A stretch of DNA of 64,000 bases, taken from the NCBI GenBank assembly GCA_958443615.1, contig CAUCLI010000002.1:122643-186642 (forward strand). Direction: 5' to 3'. Below, one piece after another: positions 43,474 through 53,968 of this stretch. Every line of letters begins with the position of its first letter. Position 1 is the first letter of the stretch. A program made the position numbers and the translations under genes. The notes beneath the pieces were generated by a model, which saw only the letters and a list, made by a program, of their open reading frames with translations, searched no databases and had not been told where the DNA came from. This DNA comes from an uncultured Collinsella sp. (GTDB lineage Bacteria; Actinomycetota; Coriobacteriia; Coriobacteriales; Coriobacteriaceae).

Positions 43474-44412
43474 TTATGCAAGTAAAGCAAAATACCCCAG
43501 AACCGCGACGCCGAGCACGATGCGGTAGATGCCGAACGCCGTGAAGTCATGACGGCGCACGAAGCCCATGAGCCACTTGATGGCGGCGAGGGACACGATG
43601 AACGCGACGGTGCAACCGACCGCGAGGATGGCGATACCGCTCGGGTCGAACACGCCGCCCTTGAGGAAGAACTTCACGAGCTTGAGGAAACTCGCGCCGA
43701 ACATGACGGGGATCGCGAGGAAGAACGTGAACTTGGCGGCGACGGAGCGCGTGGTGCCCAAAAGCAGGCCGCCGATGATGGTGGAGCCGGAGCGCGAGGT
43801 GCCCGGGATGAGCGAGAGCACCTGGAAGCAGCCGATGCCGAAGGCGGTCTTGTAGGAGAGGTCCTCGAGCGTGGTGATGGAGCCGAAGTCGCCGCCCTGC
43901 ATGGGCTCGACCGCGGTGGCGGAGGCGGCGAAATGGGCGCCGCCCGGACGGGAGCCGGTGGTCACGCCCTCCGCCTCGACGCGGGCGGCGAGCTTGTTGG
44001 CGCGCCAGCGCTCGATCACGATGAAGGCGATGCCGTACACGATGAGCGCCGCGGCGACGACCCAGGCGTTATACAGGTGCTCCTCCATGAAGTCGTCCAG
44101 CGGGATGCCGATGATGGCGGCTGGCAGGCAGCCCACGATGATCTTGCCCCAAAGGCTCCAGGTGTCGCGGCACTCCTGGCGCGTCTTACCAAAGCCGAAC
44201 GGAAGCAGGTCGCGGATGAACAGCACGCACACCGCGAGGATCGCGCCGAGCTGGATCACGACGAGGAACATGTTCCAGAACTCCTCGGTGACGTTCAGCT
44301 TGATGAACTCGTCCACCAAGATCATATGACCGGTCGAGGAGATGGGCAGCCATTCGGTGATACCCTCGACCAGGCCGAGAAAAGCGGATTTGAGCAGTTC
44401 GATGATGTCCAA
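43474..44412 (-). CDS. uppP: Undecaprenyl-diphosphatase
   Basis: 312 residues from a TTG at 44412, chosen because GGGAGG lies 5 bases before it and the protein then begins LDIIELLKSAFLGLVEG as in BacA/UppP. The two catalytic motifs EGITEWLPISSTGH and PGTSRSGSTIIGG are intact. It dephosphorylates undecaprenyl diphosphate to recycle the cell-wall lipid carrier and gives some bacitracin tolerance. A loop of about 45 residues between helices (AARVEAEGVTTGSRPGG...) is longer than usual. Single gene, followed by a terminator. Confidence 0.93.
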   Translation of the reverse strand: MDIIELLKSAFLGLVEGITEWLPISSTGHMILVDEFIKLNVTEEFWNMFLVVIQLGAILAVCVLFIRDLLPFGFGKTRQECRDTWSLWGKIIVGCLPAAIIGIPLDDFMEEHLYNAWVVAAALIVYGIAFIVIERWRANKLAARVEAEGVTTGSRPGGAHFAASATAVEPMQGGDFGSITTLEDLSYKTAFGIGCFQVLSLIPGTSRSGSTIIGGLLLGTTRSVAAKFTFFLAIPVMFGASFLKLVKFFLKGGVFDPSGIAILAVGCTVAFIVSLAAIKWLMGFVRRHDFTAFGIYRIVLGVAVLGYFALLA

Positions 44413-44666
44413 AGATACCTCCCGGTAATGAGGCGCCCGAGCGCGCGCCGCCGGGGCACGCCTCGATGACGCCCGATTCGTCTCAATCGCCGGCGCCGAT
44501 GCCAGCGCCGCCCCCATTATCCCCCGCCCTTGGCCGCTGCACCGAAAATGCGCGCCGTTCGCGGCATGTTACGCGACGGAAACGGGCAATTGGGTATAAC
44601 TGTGGCATGGTAAAGCACCATACGACGGGCGCACGGAAGCCCGCCTTCAAGGCCAAGGAGGTCACC

Positions 44667-45104
44667 ATGCACGAGGGTTATTCCAAGGTATTCGTCGCCC
44701 TTGACGGCACCGAGCAGCAGGATTTCGTACTCGCACGCGCCATCAAGGTCGCCGCGAACAACGGCGCGGCGCTCATCATCGGCCACGTCATCGACTCCAC
44801 GGCGCTCGAGTCCGCCGGCTCTTACCCCGCCGACCTGGTCCAGGGCCTGCAAGACGCCTTCACCAACTCCATCGCAGCCCAGGTCGAGGAGGCCAAGGCC
44901 AACGAGGCCATCCCGTCCGTCGAGGTCATGATCCGCGCCGGGCGCATCCGCGAGACCCTGAAGGACGAGATGCTCGACGTCATCGAGCCCGACTTGGTCC
45001 TCTGCGGCGCCCGCGGCCTGTCCTCCATCAAGTACGCACTGCTCGGGTCCATCTCCACGTTCCTGCTGCGCAACACCGATTGCGACATCCTGGTCGTCAA
45101 GTAG
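44667..45104 (+). CDS. Universal stress protein (UspA family)
   Basis: 145 residues from ATG 44667 with AAGGAG upstream. The fold shows VFVALDGTEQQDFVLARA at the start and the nucleotide-binding end LVLCGARGLSSIKYALLGSISTFLLRNTDCDILVVK. The GxxG-9-GS(T) ATP motif is largely kept. It probably senses energy state. It is divergent from uppP; TATAAC at 44595-44600 may be its -10 box. Followed by a clear terminator. Confidence 0.9.
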   Translation: MHEGYSKVFVALDGTEQQDFVLARAIKVAANNGAALIIGHVIDSTALESAGSYPADLVQGLQDAFTNSIAAQVEEAKANEAIPSVEVMIRAGRIRETLKDEMLDVIEPDLVLCGARGLSSIKYALLGSISTFLLRNTDCDILVVK

Positions 45105-45147
45105 GCGTTCCCCACGCGGGCCGCGCTGCACCATGCCCCCTAACCGA

Positions 45148-45178
45148 GAAGGCCGCCCTCGCCAGGCGGCCTTCTTTC
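45148..45178 (+). terminator. Terminator of the universal stress protein gene
   Basis: GAAGGCCGCC (45148-45157) pairs with GGCGGCCTTC (45165-45174) and is followed by TTTC. Confidence 0.88.
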
Positions 45179-45192
45179 ATACCTCAATTGGT

Positions 45193-45297
45193 GTCTCAAT
45201 TGGGGACAGGCACAAATTGAGACTTTTCGCGGTTCTGGCGGGTTGCCAGCCGAGCCGATGACGAGAGTCTCAATTTGTGCCTGTCCCCAATTGAGAC
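45193..45297. repeat. REPIN-like doublet, GTCTCAATT type
   Basis: Two 31-bp units, 45193-45223 and 45267-45297, are exact reverse complements of each other, separated by 43 bp. Each unit has GTCTCAATT/AATTGAGAC ends and a TGGGGACAGGCACA core. The right unit ends one base before the stop codon of the leftward lacI-type gene. The perfect arms imply recent insertion or strong selection. Confidence 0.9.
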
Positions 45298-45298
45298 G

Positions 45299-46318
45299 TT
45301 ACGGACGGGAGACGCTCGCGTTTTTGACCAAGCGCGGGGGCAGCACGCGCTCCTCGAAGGGAATCGGGGCGTCCCCCTTCGACTCGACGCGGGCGAGCAG
45401 CAACTCGAGCGCATGGTCGGCCAGCTCCTCGACGTCCTGCTCGATGGCGGTGAGGACCGGCTCGAACAAGGCGTCGGCGGCAGAGTTGTCGTAGCTCACG
45501 AGCGAGTAGTCGCGCGGGACGCGCTTGCCATGCGCGTGCAGGCACTTGAGGACGCCGAGGGCGATGTTGTCGGAGCTGGCGAACACCGCCGTGGCGTCGG
45601 AGGCCACGATGAACTCGCCGGCACGGGCGCCATCGGCGATGTAGTAATCGCTCTCGAACACCAGGTCCTCGGCGAAGGGCACGCCCGCCTCGGCGAACGC
45701 GCGACGGCAACCCGCGAGTCGGTCGCGGCCGGTATGCGAGGCGGTGTTCACCACGCACGCGATGCGGCGATGGCCCTCGCCGAGCAAGTGGCCGGTGGCC
45801 AGGTAGCCGCCGAGCTCGCTGTCGAAGCGAACCTTGTCCCCGGGCGCGCGCTCGATGGAGCGGTCGACCATGACCACCGGCACGATCCCCGCCTCCAGCT
45901 GCTCCACGAGCAGCGGATCGGGGGAGACCTCGTCGGCGGCGACGAGGAAGATGCCGTCGACGCCGCGGTTGATCAGCAGCCTCACCAGGTCGGCGTCGTT
46001 TTCCGTCTTACCGTCCGAGTTCATGATGAAGAGCGCGTAGCCGCGCTCGCGGCAGCGCACCTCGAGGTTGCGCGCGAACGATGAGAAGAAGCGGCTCATG
46101 ATGTTCGGGACGATGAGTCCGAGGGTCCTCGACTGCTGCATGACCAGGCTGCGCGCGATCTGGTTGGGCACATAGCGCTTCTGCGCCGCGACCTCCTTGA
46201 TGCGCCTGCGGTTCTCGTCTGAGATGCGACACGGCCGGTCGTTGAGCACGAGAGAGACGGCCGACGGCGAAAGGCCGACCTCCTGAGCGATTTCTTTGAG
46301 CGTGACCTTTGCCGCCAT
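45299..46318 (-). CDS. LacI family transcriptional regulator
   Basis: 339 residues. The N-terminal helix-turn-helix and hinge helix read VTLKEIAQEVGLSPSAVSLVLNDRP, followed by a periplasmic-binding-protein-like sensor domain (LGLIVPNIMSRFFSSFARNLE, then VASDATAVFASSDNIALGVLKCL). It should repress genes for a carbohydrate or nucleoside; no such operon is adjacent. The Arg-Ile-Ser spacing after the hinge helix (CRISDENRRRI) is normal. A REPIN-like doublet follows its stop codon. Confidence 0.93.
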   Translation of the reverse strand: MAAKVTLKEIAQEVGLSPSAVSLVLNDRPCRISDENRRRIKEVAAQKRYVPNQIARSLVMQQSRTLGLIVPNIMSRFFSSFARNLEVRCRERGYALFIMNSDGKTENDADLVRLLINRGVDGIFLVAADEVSPDPLLVEQLEAGIVPVVMVDRSIERAPGDKVRFDSELGGYLATGHLLGEGHRRIACVVNTASHTGRDRLAGCRRAFAEAGVPFAEDLVFESDYYIADGARAGEFIVASDATAVFASSDNIALGVLKCLHAHGKRVPRDYSLVSYDNSAADALFEPVLTAIEQDVEELADHALELLLARVESKGDAPIPFEERVLPPRLVKNASVSRP

Positions 46319-46330
46319 GTTACACCCCGC

Positions 46331-46367
46331 TAAAAATAAGGACGGACGTACATCCCATACGTCCGTC
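46331..46367 (-). terminator. Terminator of the two-component operon
   Basis: On the minus strand GACGGACGTA pairs with TACGTCCGTC around a 7-base loop, followed by CTTATTTTTA. It ends the response regulator-kinase operon just upstream of the lacI-type gene. Confidence 0.88.
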
Positions 46368-46455
46368 AGTTCATTTTCCTCTTTTATATAGGCTGGTCAA
46401 CGCCTTTATCATTGAGCGGCTCGCCTCGCCCGTCAGGCGGTCGCGCCAGGCGGGA

Positions 46456-47520
46456 TCACTCGAAGTAATGCATCTTGTTGGTAGGGAACGCGATCGTCAC
46501 CGCGAAGTACTCCCCCACCGCCGACTGCGCACTCACGGCGAGGCCCATCTTGTCGCACAGGCGTTTGACCAGATACAGCCCGATGCCCGTCGCGCGCTTG
46601 CCCGTCCGACCGTTCTCCCCGGTGAACCCGCGATCGAACACGCGCGCGAGGTCCGCCTGCTCGACGCCGCACCCATTGTCGCGCACCTCGAGCTCGATGC
46701 GCTCGCTCGAGAGCCCCTTGTCGCGCAAGCGGCTCGTGAACACCAGCTCCGCACCCTCGCCCGACGCGTACTTCGCGCTGTTCTGGATCAACTGCCCCAA
46801 GATGAAGTTCATCCATTTCTCGTCGGTGAAGACGGTCTGCTCCAAATCGACCCGGTACGGGGCGACATGCGCCCCCATGAGCACGCGGGCGTTCGCGCGG
46901 ACCGCATCCCCGACGAGCTTCTGCAGGCTGTGGGGGCGGATGAGGTAATCGCGATCGAGCGACTCCGAGCGTGCGAAGAACAGCGCCTGCTCGATGAAGC
47001 CCTCGACGCGGTCGAGCTCCTCGCCCAGGGCCTCGGTCTTTCCGAGGAGAATCTCACCGGTCTCGTCGGCGGGGGCGCTCTCCATGAGGTTCTCCAACAT
47101 GAGGTGCGCGGCGGCGAGCGGGGATTTCGCCTCATGCACCCAGGTCTCGACGTACTCGCGGTAATCCTGCGCCTGACGGCGGAACTCCGAGACATCGTCG
47201 TTCGCGGCTTTCGACACCGCGCTCAGCGCCTCGTAGGCCAGGCGCCCCTCCGGGTAGTCCGGCTCATCGATCATCTCCGAGATCCACAGGGGATGCTCGA
47301 CTTCGTCGACGCATGCGGACAGGTCCCCGTAAAACGGGCGCTTGCGACGGAAGTCGATGGCGATCGAGAGCACGGCGGCCGCGATGATGACGCTGGCGAT
47401 CAGCAGGCTCAGGCCCATGCCCGTCCCCGCGACCATGAGCACGAACGAGCTGAGGCACGCCGCCGCGAGCGCGAGGGCGATGGTCGGCCAATTGGATGCG
47501 GCGAATGCGGCGAAACCCAT
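46456..47520 (-). CDS. Bce-type intramembrane-sensing histidine kinase
   Basis: 354 residues. Two helices (about 12-31 and 36-56) with almost no extracellular loop, as in BceS/VraG-sensing kinases. The phospho-acceptor is H129 in YVETWVHEAKSPLAA, the VHE(I/A)K(T/S)P form characteristic of this class. The ATPase part has the N box ILGQLIQNSAKYA, DNGCGV and GIGLYLV. Such kinases normally sense cell-wall antibiotics through a BceB-type FtsX permease; none is adjacent here. It follows the response regulator gene by 9 bp. Confidence 0.9.
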   Translation of the reverse strand: MGFAAFAASNWPTIALALAAACLSSFVLMVAGTGMGLSLLIASVIIAAAVLSIAIDFRRKRPFYGDLSACVDEVEHPLWISEMIDEPDYPEGRLAYEALSAVSKAANDDVSEFRRQAQDYREYVETWVHEAKSPLAAAHLMLENLMESAPADETGEILLGKTEALGEELDRVEGFIEQALFFARSESLDRDYLIRPHSLQKLVGDAVRANARVLMGAHVAPYRVDLEQTVFTDEKWMNFILGQLIQNSAKYASGEGAELVFTSRLRDKGLSSERIELEVRDNGCGVEQADLARVFDRGFTGENGRTGKRATGIGLYLVKRLCDKMGLAVSAQSAVGEYFAVTIAFPTNKMHYFE

Positions 47521-47529
47521 GGCTGCTCC

Positions 47530-48204
47530 CTATACCGAGTACCCGCGGCCGCGATGCGTGGTGAGGTAGCCCGTGATGCCGATCTTCTCCAGCGTCGTGC
47601 GCAGGCGGTTGATGTTCACCGTGAGCGTATTGTCATCCACGAAGGCATCGGAGTCCCACAGGTCGCGCATGATGGCCTCGCGGCTGACGATCGTCCCCGC
47701 ATGACCGATGAGCAGCGAGAGGATGCGCATCTCGTTCTTGGTGAGCTCGATGGAGCGGCCCGTCTCCACGGCCGTCGCGCTGGAGCGGGACAGGTCGATC
47801 AGCACGCCGTTGTGCTCCAGTTCGTGGGACGCCTCGGGCGAACCCTGCACGCGGCGCAGCAGCGCCTGCACGCGGGCGACGAGCACGCGGGCGCTGTACG
47901 GTTTGGGAATGAAATCGTCCGCTCCCATGGTCATGCTCATGACCTCATCCACCTCGGTCACGCGCGACGTGAGGACGATGACGGGGATGTCGGACTGCTG
48001 ACGCAACTCGCGGCAGATGAGCTGGCCGTCGGTGCCGGGCAGCGTGAGGTCGAGCAGCACGAGGTCGGGCCGCGCCGCCATGATGTCCTCGACCACGCAG
48101 TCGAAGGTGAGGCAATAGGACACCTCGAAGCCCTGCCGCTCGAGGACCTCGATGACCTCGTTGCGGATCGGTGCGTCGTCCTCGACCACGAATATGCGCG
48201 CCAT
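47530..48204 (-). CDS. OmpR/BceR-type response regulator
   Basis: 224 residues. The receiver domain has the acidic pair EDD (8-10), phospho-acceptor D52 in LVLLDLTLPG, T79 region VLTSR and the lysine in PKPYS. The C-terminal winged helix (RSIELTKNEMRILSLLIGHAG to TTHRGRGYSV) is of the OmpR class. It is the first gene of the operon with the Bce-type kinase and probably controls envelope-stress genes elsewhere. Confidence 0.93.
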   Translation of the reverse strand: MARIFVVEDDAPIRNEVIEVLERQGFEVSYCLTFDCVVEDIMAARPDLVLLDLTLPGTDGQLICRELRQQSDIPVIVLTSRVTEVDEVMSMTMGADDFIPKPYSARVLVARVQALLRRVQGSPEASHELEHNGVLIDLSRSSATAVETGRSIELTKNEMRILSLLIGHAGTIVSREAIMRDLWDSDAFVDDNTLTVNINRLRTTLEKIGITGYLTTHRGRGYSV

Positions 48205-48384
48205 GCCCGGCCACCTTCCTCTCAGCCCAAAACGCGGCGCCTCGCGGGGCGCCCATGTCGTCCATTATGACGCGACCCGTCACGGCGCATGCGGACGGGT
48301 CGCGAACTTTCAGCAATGTAAGGATGCCGGCGGGCGGCGGCCATCAGCTGGGAGGACGCTCTCGTCGACCGGGCAACAGCCCCG

Positions 48385-49116
48385 TCACCGGAAGAGCTTT
48401 GCCACGCCGATCGAAAGGCTTTCCGCGAATTCGCGGGCGGACGACGGGTCCCCGTCCTCGACGACCACGCCGTGCTCATCTGAGATGAGGAACGCGACGG
48501 CGTCCGGGTCTGCGTCGATGGCGGCGAGGGCGTCCTCGAAGCCGGCGCCGTCGGCGAGCGCGCGCACCGCCTCGCGGGCCTGCGTGGTGACGAGCTGCTC
48601 CACGAGGGTGGCGGCGCCGCACAGGCGCTCATCGGGGGCGGCGAGGACCAGCACCCGGCCATCGCCCATGACACCCCCCATGAGCTCGGGTGCGACGGCG
48701 GTCTGGGACTGCTCCCGGCGCCCTTGCGCGGCGCGCGCCGCGAGGGCCCCGCGGGAACGGTCGTCGAGCGGCTCATAGGGCCCCACGCTCATGAGCGCGT
48801 CACCGTTCACATCGATCACCAGCATGAGTACGCCGTTCGAGTCCCGGTAATCCCCCGCGGCGAGCGACCACTCGACGTGCTGCTTGGCCCAGGAGAGCAT
48901 GTTGGTGGTGAGCGGGGCGCCGTTCACGAAGCGCTGGGAGAGCGCGCGGATATGGCGGTTCAACATGGGCACCGCGCGACGGGCCATCCGCCAACGGCAC
49001 ACGAGCGCGGGTGCGGCGAGTTCGAACCCGCCGTCCCCGCGCTCCTGCTCGGCGCAGAACTGCTCGTACGTGGCGCACTCCTCAGCTGAATTGAAAAACG
49101 GCTCAAGCTCGCTCAA
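48385..49116 (-). CDS. Protein of unknown function
   Basis: 243 residues from a TTG at 49116 with GAGAGGAGC just upstream; a longer frame would begin inside the REP unit at 49135-49167 and is rejected. No family was recognised. The sequence has LSELEPFFNSAEECATYEQF at the start, a basic helix region RWRMARRAVPMLNRHIRALSQ, a beta-rich middle (LMLVIDVNGDALMSVGPYE) and an acidic C-terminal half (DEHGVVVEDGD). No signal peptide or membrane segment. Codon use fits the host, so it is probably a resident gene. It is read alone between the two-component operon and purH. Confidence 0.6.
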   Translation of the reverse strand: MSELEPFFNSAEECATYEQFCAEQERGDGGFELAAPALVCRWRMARRAVPMLNRHIRALSQRFVNGAPLTTNMLSWAKQHVEWSLAAGDYRDSNGVLMLVIDVNGDALMSVGPYEPLDDRSRGALAARAAQGRREQSQTAVAPELMGGVMGDGRVLVLAAPDERLCGAATLVEQLVTTQAREAVRALADGAGFEDALAAIDADPDAVAFLISDEHGVVVEDGDPSSAREFAESLSIGVAKLFR

Positions 49117-49134
49117 CGCTGCTCCTCTCGTGCC

Positions 49135-49241
49135 ATGTGTAATTGGGGACGGGTGCGAATTACACATCGGGCCGCGCGTGGCGGCCCGATGCGCTCAAAT
49201 GCGCCAGGATGTGTAATTCGCACCCGTCCCCAATTACACAT
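49135..49241. repeat. REPIN-like doublet, ATGTGTAATT type
   Basis: Two 33-bp units, 49135-49167 and 49209-49241, are exact reverse complements separated by 41 bp. Ends are ATGTGTAATT/AATTACACAT, the core is GGGGACGGGTGCG. It lies 18 bp after the purH stop codon. Apart from the ends it has the same plan as the doublet at 45193. Confidence 0.9.
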
Positions 49242-49259
49242 CAACGCTGTTTTGCCGCC

Positions 49260-50900
<1,641 letters not shown>

Positions 50901-51134
50901 GGACCCTCCTTCGCACAGGTGGGGCCGCCGGTTCTCGACGACCCCGTTACATACGCCTCTACTGTACCGCAGGCGCCTGTCGGCGCACCGCTCGCGCGGG
51001 GTCCTTTTGAAGAACTTGCCGAGAAAACATGGCCGTTGCGCGGAGAATATGAGAGCGCGGGCCAACTCCACGCGTGCGTCACATACGCCTGGCGGGCTGG
51101 TGGTACAAACAGTGGAGGTATGACAGGAGGATTC

Positions 51135-51770
51135 ATGGTCTCGCGCGTCACGTATCGACCGTTTGAAGAGGATGATTTCGAGGAGCTCGCCGCCATCTTG
51201 CAGCAGACTTGGCATGACGAGGGCCCCTCGGCGGAATATGGCTTTCTCGAGGCGTGCAACGACCTCTCCTATTCGCTTTCGATCTCCACGTTCTCCCAGG
51301 TCGCGCTCGTCGATGACAAACCATGCGGCATCGTCCTCGCCTGTCCCGACTCCTCTCGCCCGCGCTCGAACAAGCGCTGGTTCACCATTTCCAAGGAGTA
51401 CTTCCGCCGCATGCGCGAGCTCGAACCCGAGGCCGCCGCGGCATATTGGCGCGGCGTCCAGCTGACCGAATCGAAGAACGATTCCCTGCTCGCCAAAAGC
51501 GGCTATGCCGGATCGACCGAGATCACCCTGCTGGCCGTGAGCAGCTCCGCCCGCGGCATGGGCATCGGCAGCGTGCTGATGGACGCCGCGACGACCTACC
51601 TGACCGAGCTCGGGGCGGACCGCGCGTTCCTCTACACCGACACCGACTGCACCTGGCAGTTCTATGAGCACCACGGCTTCAAGCGCGCCGGGACCTACCG
51701 CAGCACGCGCGACGAGCGACGCCTGCTGCCCAAGGAGATGTACGTCTACGGCCTCGACCTGAGCGCCTAG
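51135..51770 (+). CDS. GNAT family N-acetyltransferase
   Basis: 211 residues from ATG 51135 with AGGAGG 5 bases before it. YRPFEEDDFEELAAILQQTW is a typical GNAT beginning, and the CoA loop lies in AVSSSARGMGIGSVLMDAATTYL; FYEHHGFKRAGTYRS is the usual last helix and strand. A loop of about 60 residues before the CoA site is larger than in simple members. The acceptor cannot be told from sequence. Confidence 0.88.
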   Translation: MVSRVTYRPFEEDDFEELAAILQQTWHDEGPSAEYGFLEACNDLSYSLSISTFSQVALVDDKPCGIVLACPDSSRPRSNKRWFTISKEYFRRMRELEPEAAAAYWRGVQLTESKNDSLLAKSGYAGSTEITLLAVSSSARGMGIGSVLMDAATTYLTELGADRAFLYTDTDCTWQFYEHHGFKRAGTYRSTRDERRLLPKEMYVYGLDLSA

Positions 51771-51827
51771 GCGGGGGCGCACCGAACACATTCGGAACGC
51801 CCCGCATCGACTGAGCCGAACGAGCGG

Positions 51828-53813
51828 CTAAAACGTGCCGCCGCCCCCTCCGCCGACGCCGCCTCCGCCGCCACCGGAGAATCCGCCGCCGAAGCCGGAG
51901 CCGGAACTGTCCGAACTCGAGGCGAGCTCGGCGACCGTGGCTTGGTACGCATCGTGCATCTCGCTCATCGGGGAGTGAAGGGCACCGTGCCGGTAGTACC
52001 ACCAATAGCTGGGATAGTAGTAGGCGCCGTTCTCATCCTCGCGAAGGTCGACCGGCACCGCATCGGCGAGCTGGCGCAGCACCTCATCGCTCACGCCGAA
52101 GGCGACGGCGAGCACGAGCATCTTGTTCCACAGGATGAGGTCGTCGGGGACCGCCTCGTCCAAATTGGTGAAGTCCTCCAGCCAGCGCTCGAGCGCCTGG
52201 CAGCGATTGAGCAGCTCGACGGCCTCGGGCGAATGCTGCTTGGTGGTGCCCGCCACAATCGCGGAGGCAACCGAAAGACCGATGCCCGCCATCACGAACG
52301 GGAACGTGACGCCGTCGGTCATCACCATGAAGAAAAGGCCGGCGAGTCCAAGCGCGACGGCCGCCGAGATCGTCGCGACCTTGAACCCGACGGGCGCCAA
52401 ATTCGTCAGGTTGCGGCGCTCGAGCTCCGCCAGAACCTGGTCCTTGAAGCCCTGCATGTACTCGCCCGCGCTCTCCAGGTACTGGAACGCGCCGAACCGC
52501 ATCTTGTCGCCATTCTCGGCGCTGGGCCCGAAGTACAGGTCGATCGCAGCCAGGTCGATAGGATCGGCGACGCGCTCACGTGCGACGAGCTCGATCGAAT
52601 ACTCCTCGACCTCCTTCTCGCCCAAACCGAGGAACCTGTCCTCCATGCGCGTCTCGTGCTCGATCTTGATCACGCGGTCATCCGTGAGCTTCATGAGCGT
52701 CGCCACGAACGCGCAGTCCTGCACCGTCCCGTCGTACACCAGGGCGGAAAGGACCGCCGGATGGTCGTTCGACGGCAGATCGCGGAAGTAGGTCTCGTCA
52801 AAGACGGGCTTGGGGCTCGCGTACTTGCTCTTGCGCAGATAGACGACGACACCGAGCATGATCGCCGGCACGCCGACGAGCGCCGCGGTCCCCACCGTGG
52901 CGATGGCGCGCGCACGGGCGCGCTCGGCATTGGCCGCCTGGGCCCACTCGCGCTCTTCGGCATCGATGATTTCGAGGCGCGGCTCGCCCGCAGGCGTCAG
53001 GCCAGGCACCCACCAGGTGGGAAACGTGGCGCGAACCTCGGCGAACTGACCGGCATGCACGCGCGGGGCCGTCAATGTGATCGTCGTATTCTCGATATCC
53101 TCGCCGACATGATCGATTGCCACCTCGCCGTCGAGGGGACCGTGGCCCCACGCCCGCGGCATGAGCATCGTGTCCGTCCCGACCTCGGGCGTCAAGCCGG
53201 CAGCGCCGGCGAACGTGACGTTAAGCTCGACGTTCTCGGCGTCCTCCTCCCAGTCGGGGCCGATGAACTGCCAATACAGCTCCGCGGTATCGGGCCACGC
53301 CATGACCGCGCCTTGGATCATGTACGAGACCCAAATCGTCACCTCGTCGCCGTCGACACGCGGAACGAACACCTTGAGCTTGAGCGAGCCGCCGTCGCCC
53401 TCAACGACGTAGACGTGCTGGTCGCCCGGCGCGGCGGCCTCAACCTCTTGCATGGGCATGGCCGCTCGACGCGCCTCTGCCTCATTTTCCGCGGAACCGT
53501 CGTGCTCGTACACGTTGAAAACCGTGACCGACGAAGTCGCACCCTGCTCGTTCTCGGCAAGGGGGATGGTCCAATACACACCGTTGACCGTATCCTCGAA
53601 CTCGAAGGTCCGCGCCTCGGTGGCGAACAGATCGCCGTTTTCCATGACCTGGGCCTGGATGTTCACACGCGGCAGCGAATACGTGTCGGCATGGGCGGGT
53701 CGAGGAAGCGCAAAGGTGACTGCGAGTGCAAGACATGCGATCAGCACGGCCATCGGCAGTGCGCCAAGCAGGGTGCGCACACGGAAATGACGGTGTGAAG
53801 TCGAGGCGTGCAT
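51828..53813 (-). CDS. DUF2207 family membrane protein with glycine-rich tail
   Basis: 661 residues from ATG 53813 (GAGAAAGGTG upstream; a TACAAT box on the minus strand at 53847-53852 lies outside this start). An N-terminal signal helix (about 13-36) ends at AHA, then an extracellular DUF2207 domain with the YxNGD-like VMENGDLFATEARTFEF. A helix at about 285-305, a cytoplasmic domain, and two more helices at about 480-520 follow. The C terminus is GGGFSGGGGGGVGGGGGGTF, typical of this family. Function unknown; related proteins (YngC/YciQ-like) are widespread in gut Gram-positives. Confidence 0.86.
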   Translation of the reverse strand: MHASTSHRHFRVRTLLGALPMAVLIACLALAVTFALPRPAHADTYSLPRVNIQAQVMENGDLFATEARTFEFEDTVNGVYWTIPLAENEQGATSSVTVFNVYEHDGSAENEAEARRAAMPMQEVEAAAPGDQHVYVVEGDGGSLKLKVFVPRVDGDEVTIWVSYMIQGAVMAWPDTAELYWQFIGPDWEEDAENVELNVTFAGAAGLTPEVGTDTMLMPRAWGHGPLDGEVAIDHVGEDIENTTITLTAPRVHAGQFAEVRATFPTWWVPGLTPAGEPRLEIIDAEEREWAQAANAERARARAIATVGTAALVGVPAIMLGVVVYLRKSKYASPKPVFDETYFRDLPSNDHPAVLSALVYDGTVQDCAFVATLMKLTDDRVIKIEHETRMEDRFLGLGEKEVEEYSIELVARERVADPIDLAAIDLYFGPSAENGDKMRFGAFQYLESAGEYMQGFKDQVLAELERRNLTNLAPVGFKVATISAAVALGLAGLFFMVMTDGVTFPFVMAGIGLSVASAIVAGTTKQHSPEAVELLNRCQALERWLEDFTNLDEAVPDDLILWNKMLVLAVAFGVSDEVLRQLADAVPVDLREDENGAYYYPSYWWYYRHGALHSPMSEMHDAYQATVAELASSSDSSGSGFGGGFSGGGGGGVGGGGGGTF

Positions 53814-53968
53814 GGAGGCACCTTTCTCCGAATCGAACATGCGCACATTGTACCCGCGCCGACCGCGCTCTCGACCAGGCCGTCCGCGAACGGCTGCCCA
53901 ACCCGCATCCACACACGGGCCTATACTGGACCTCGACACACGACCCATGCGAGAAAAAGGAGCTGTGC

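Noticed and set aside
40218..43544. A 1108-codon plus-strand open frame over the MFS and M20 peptidase genes
   Set aside because: Antisense shadow of two clear genes with no ribosome site or domain content.
49117..49167. ATG start of the unknown protein inside the REP unit
   Set aside because: The first 11 codons would simply be the REP sequence; a TTG with a proper ribosome site lies at 49116.
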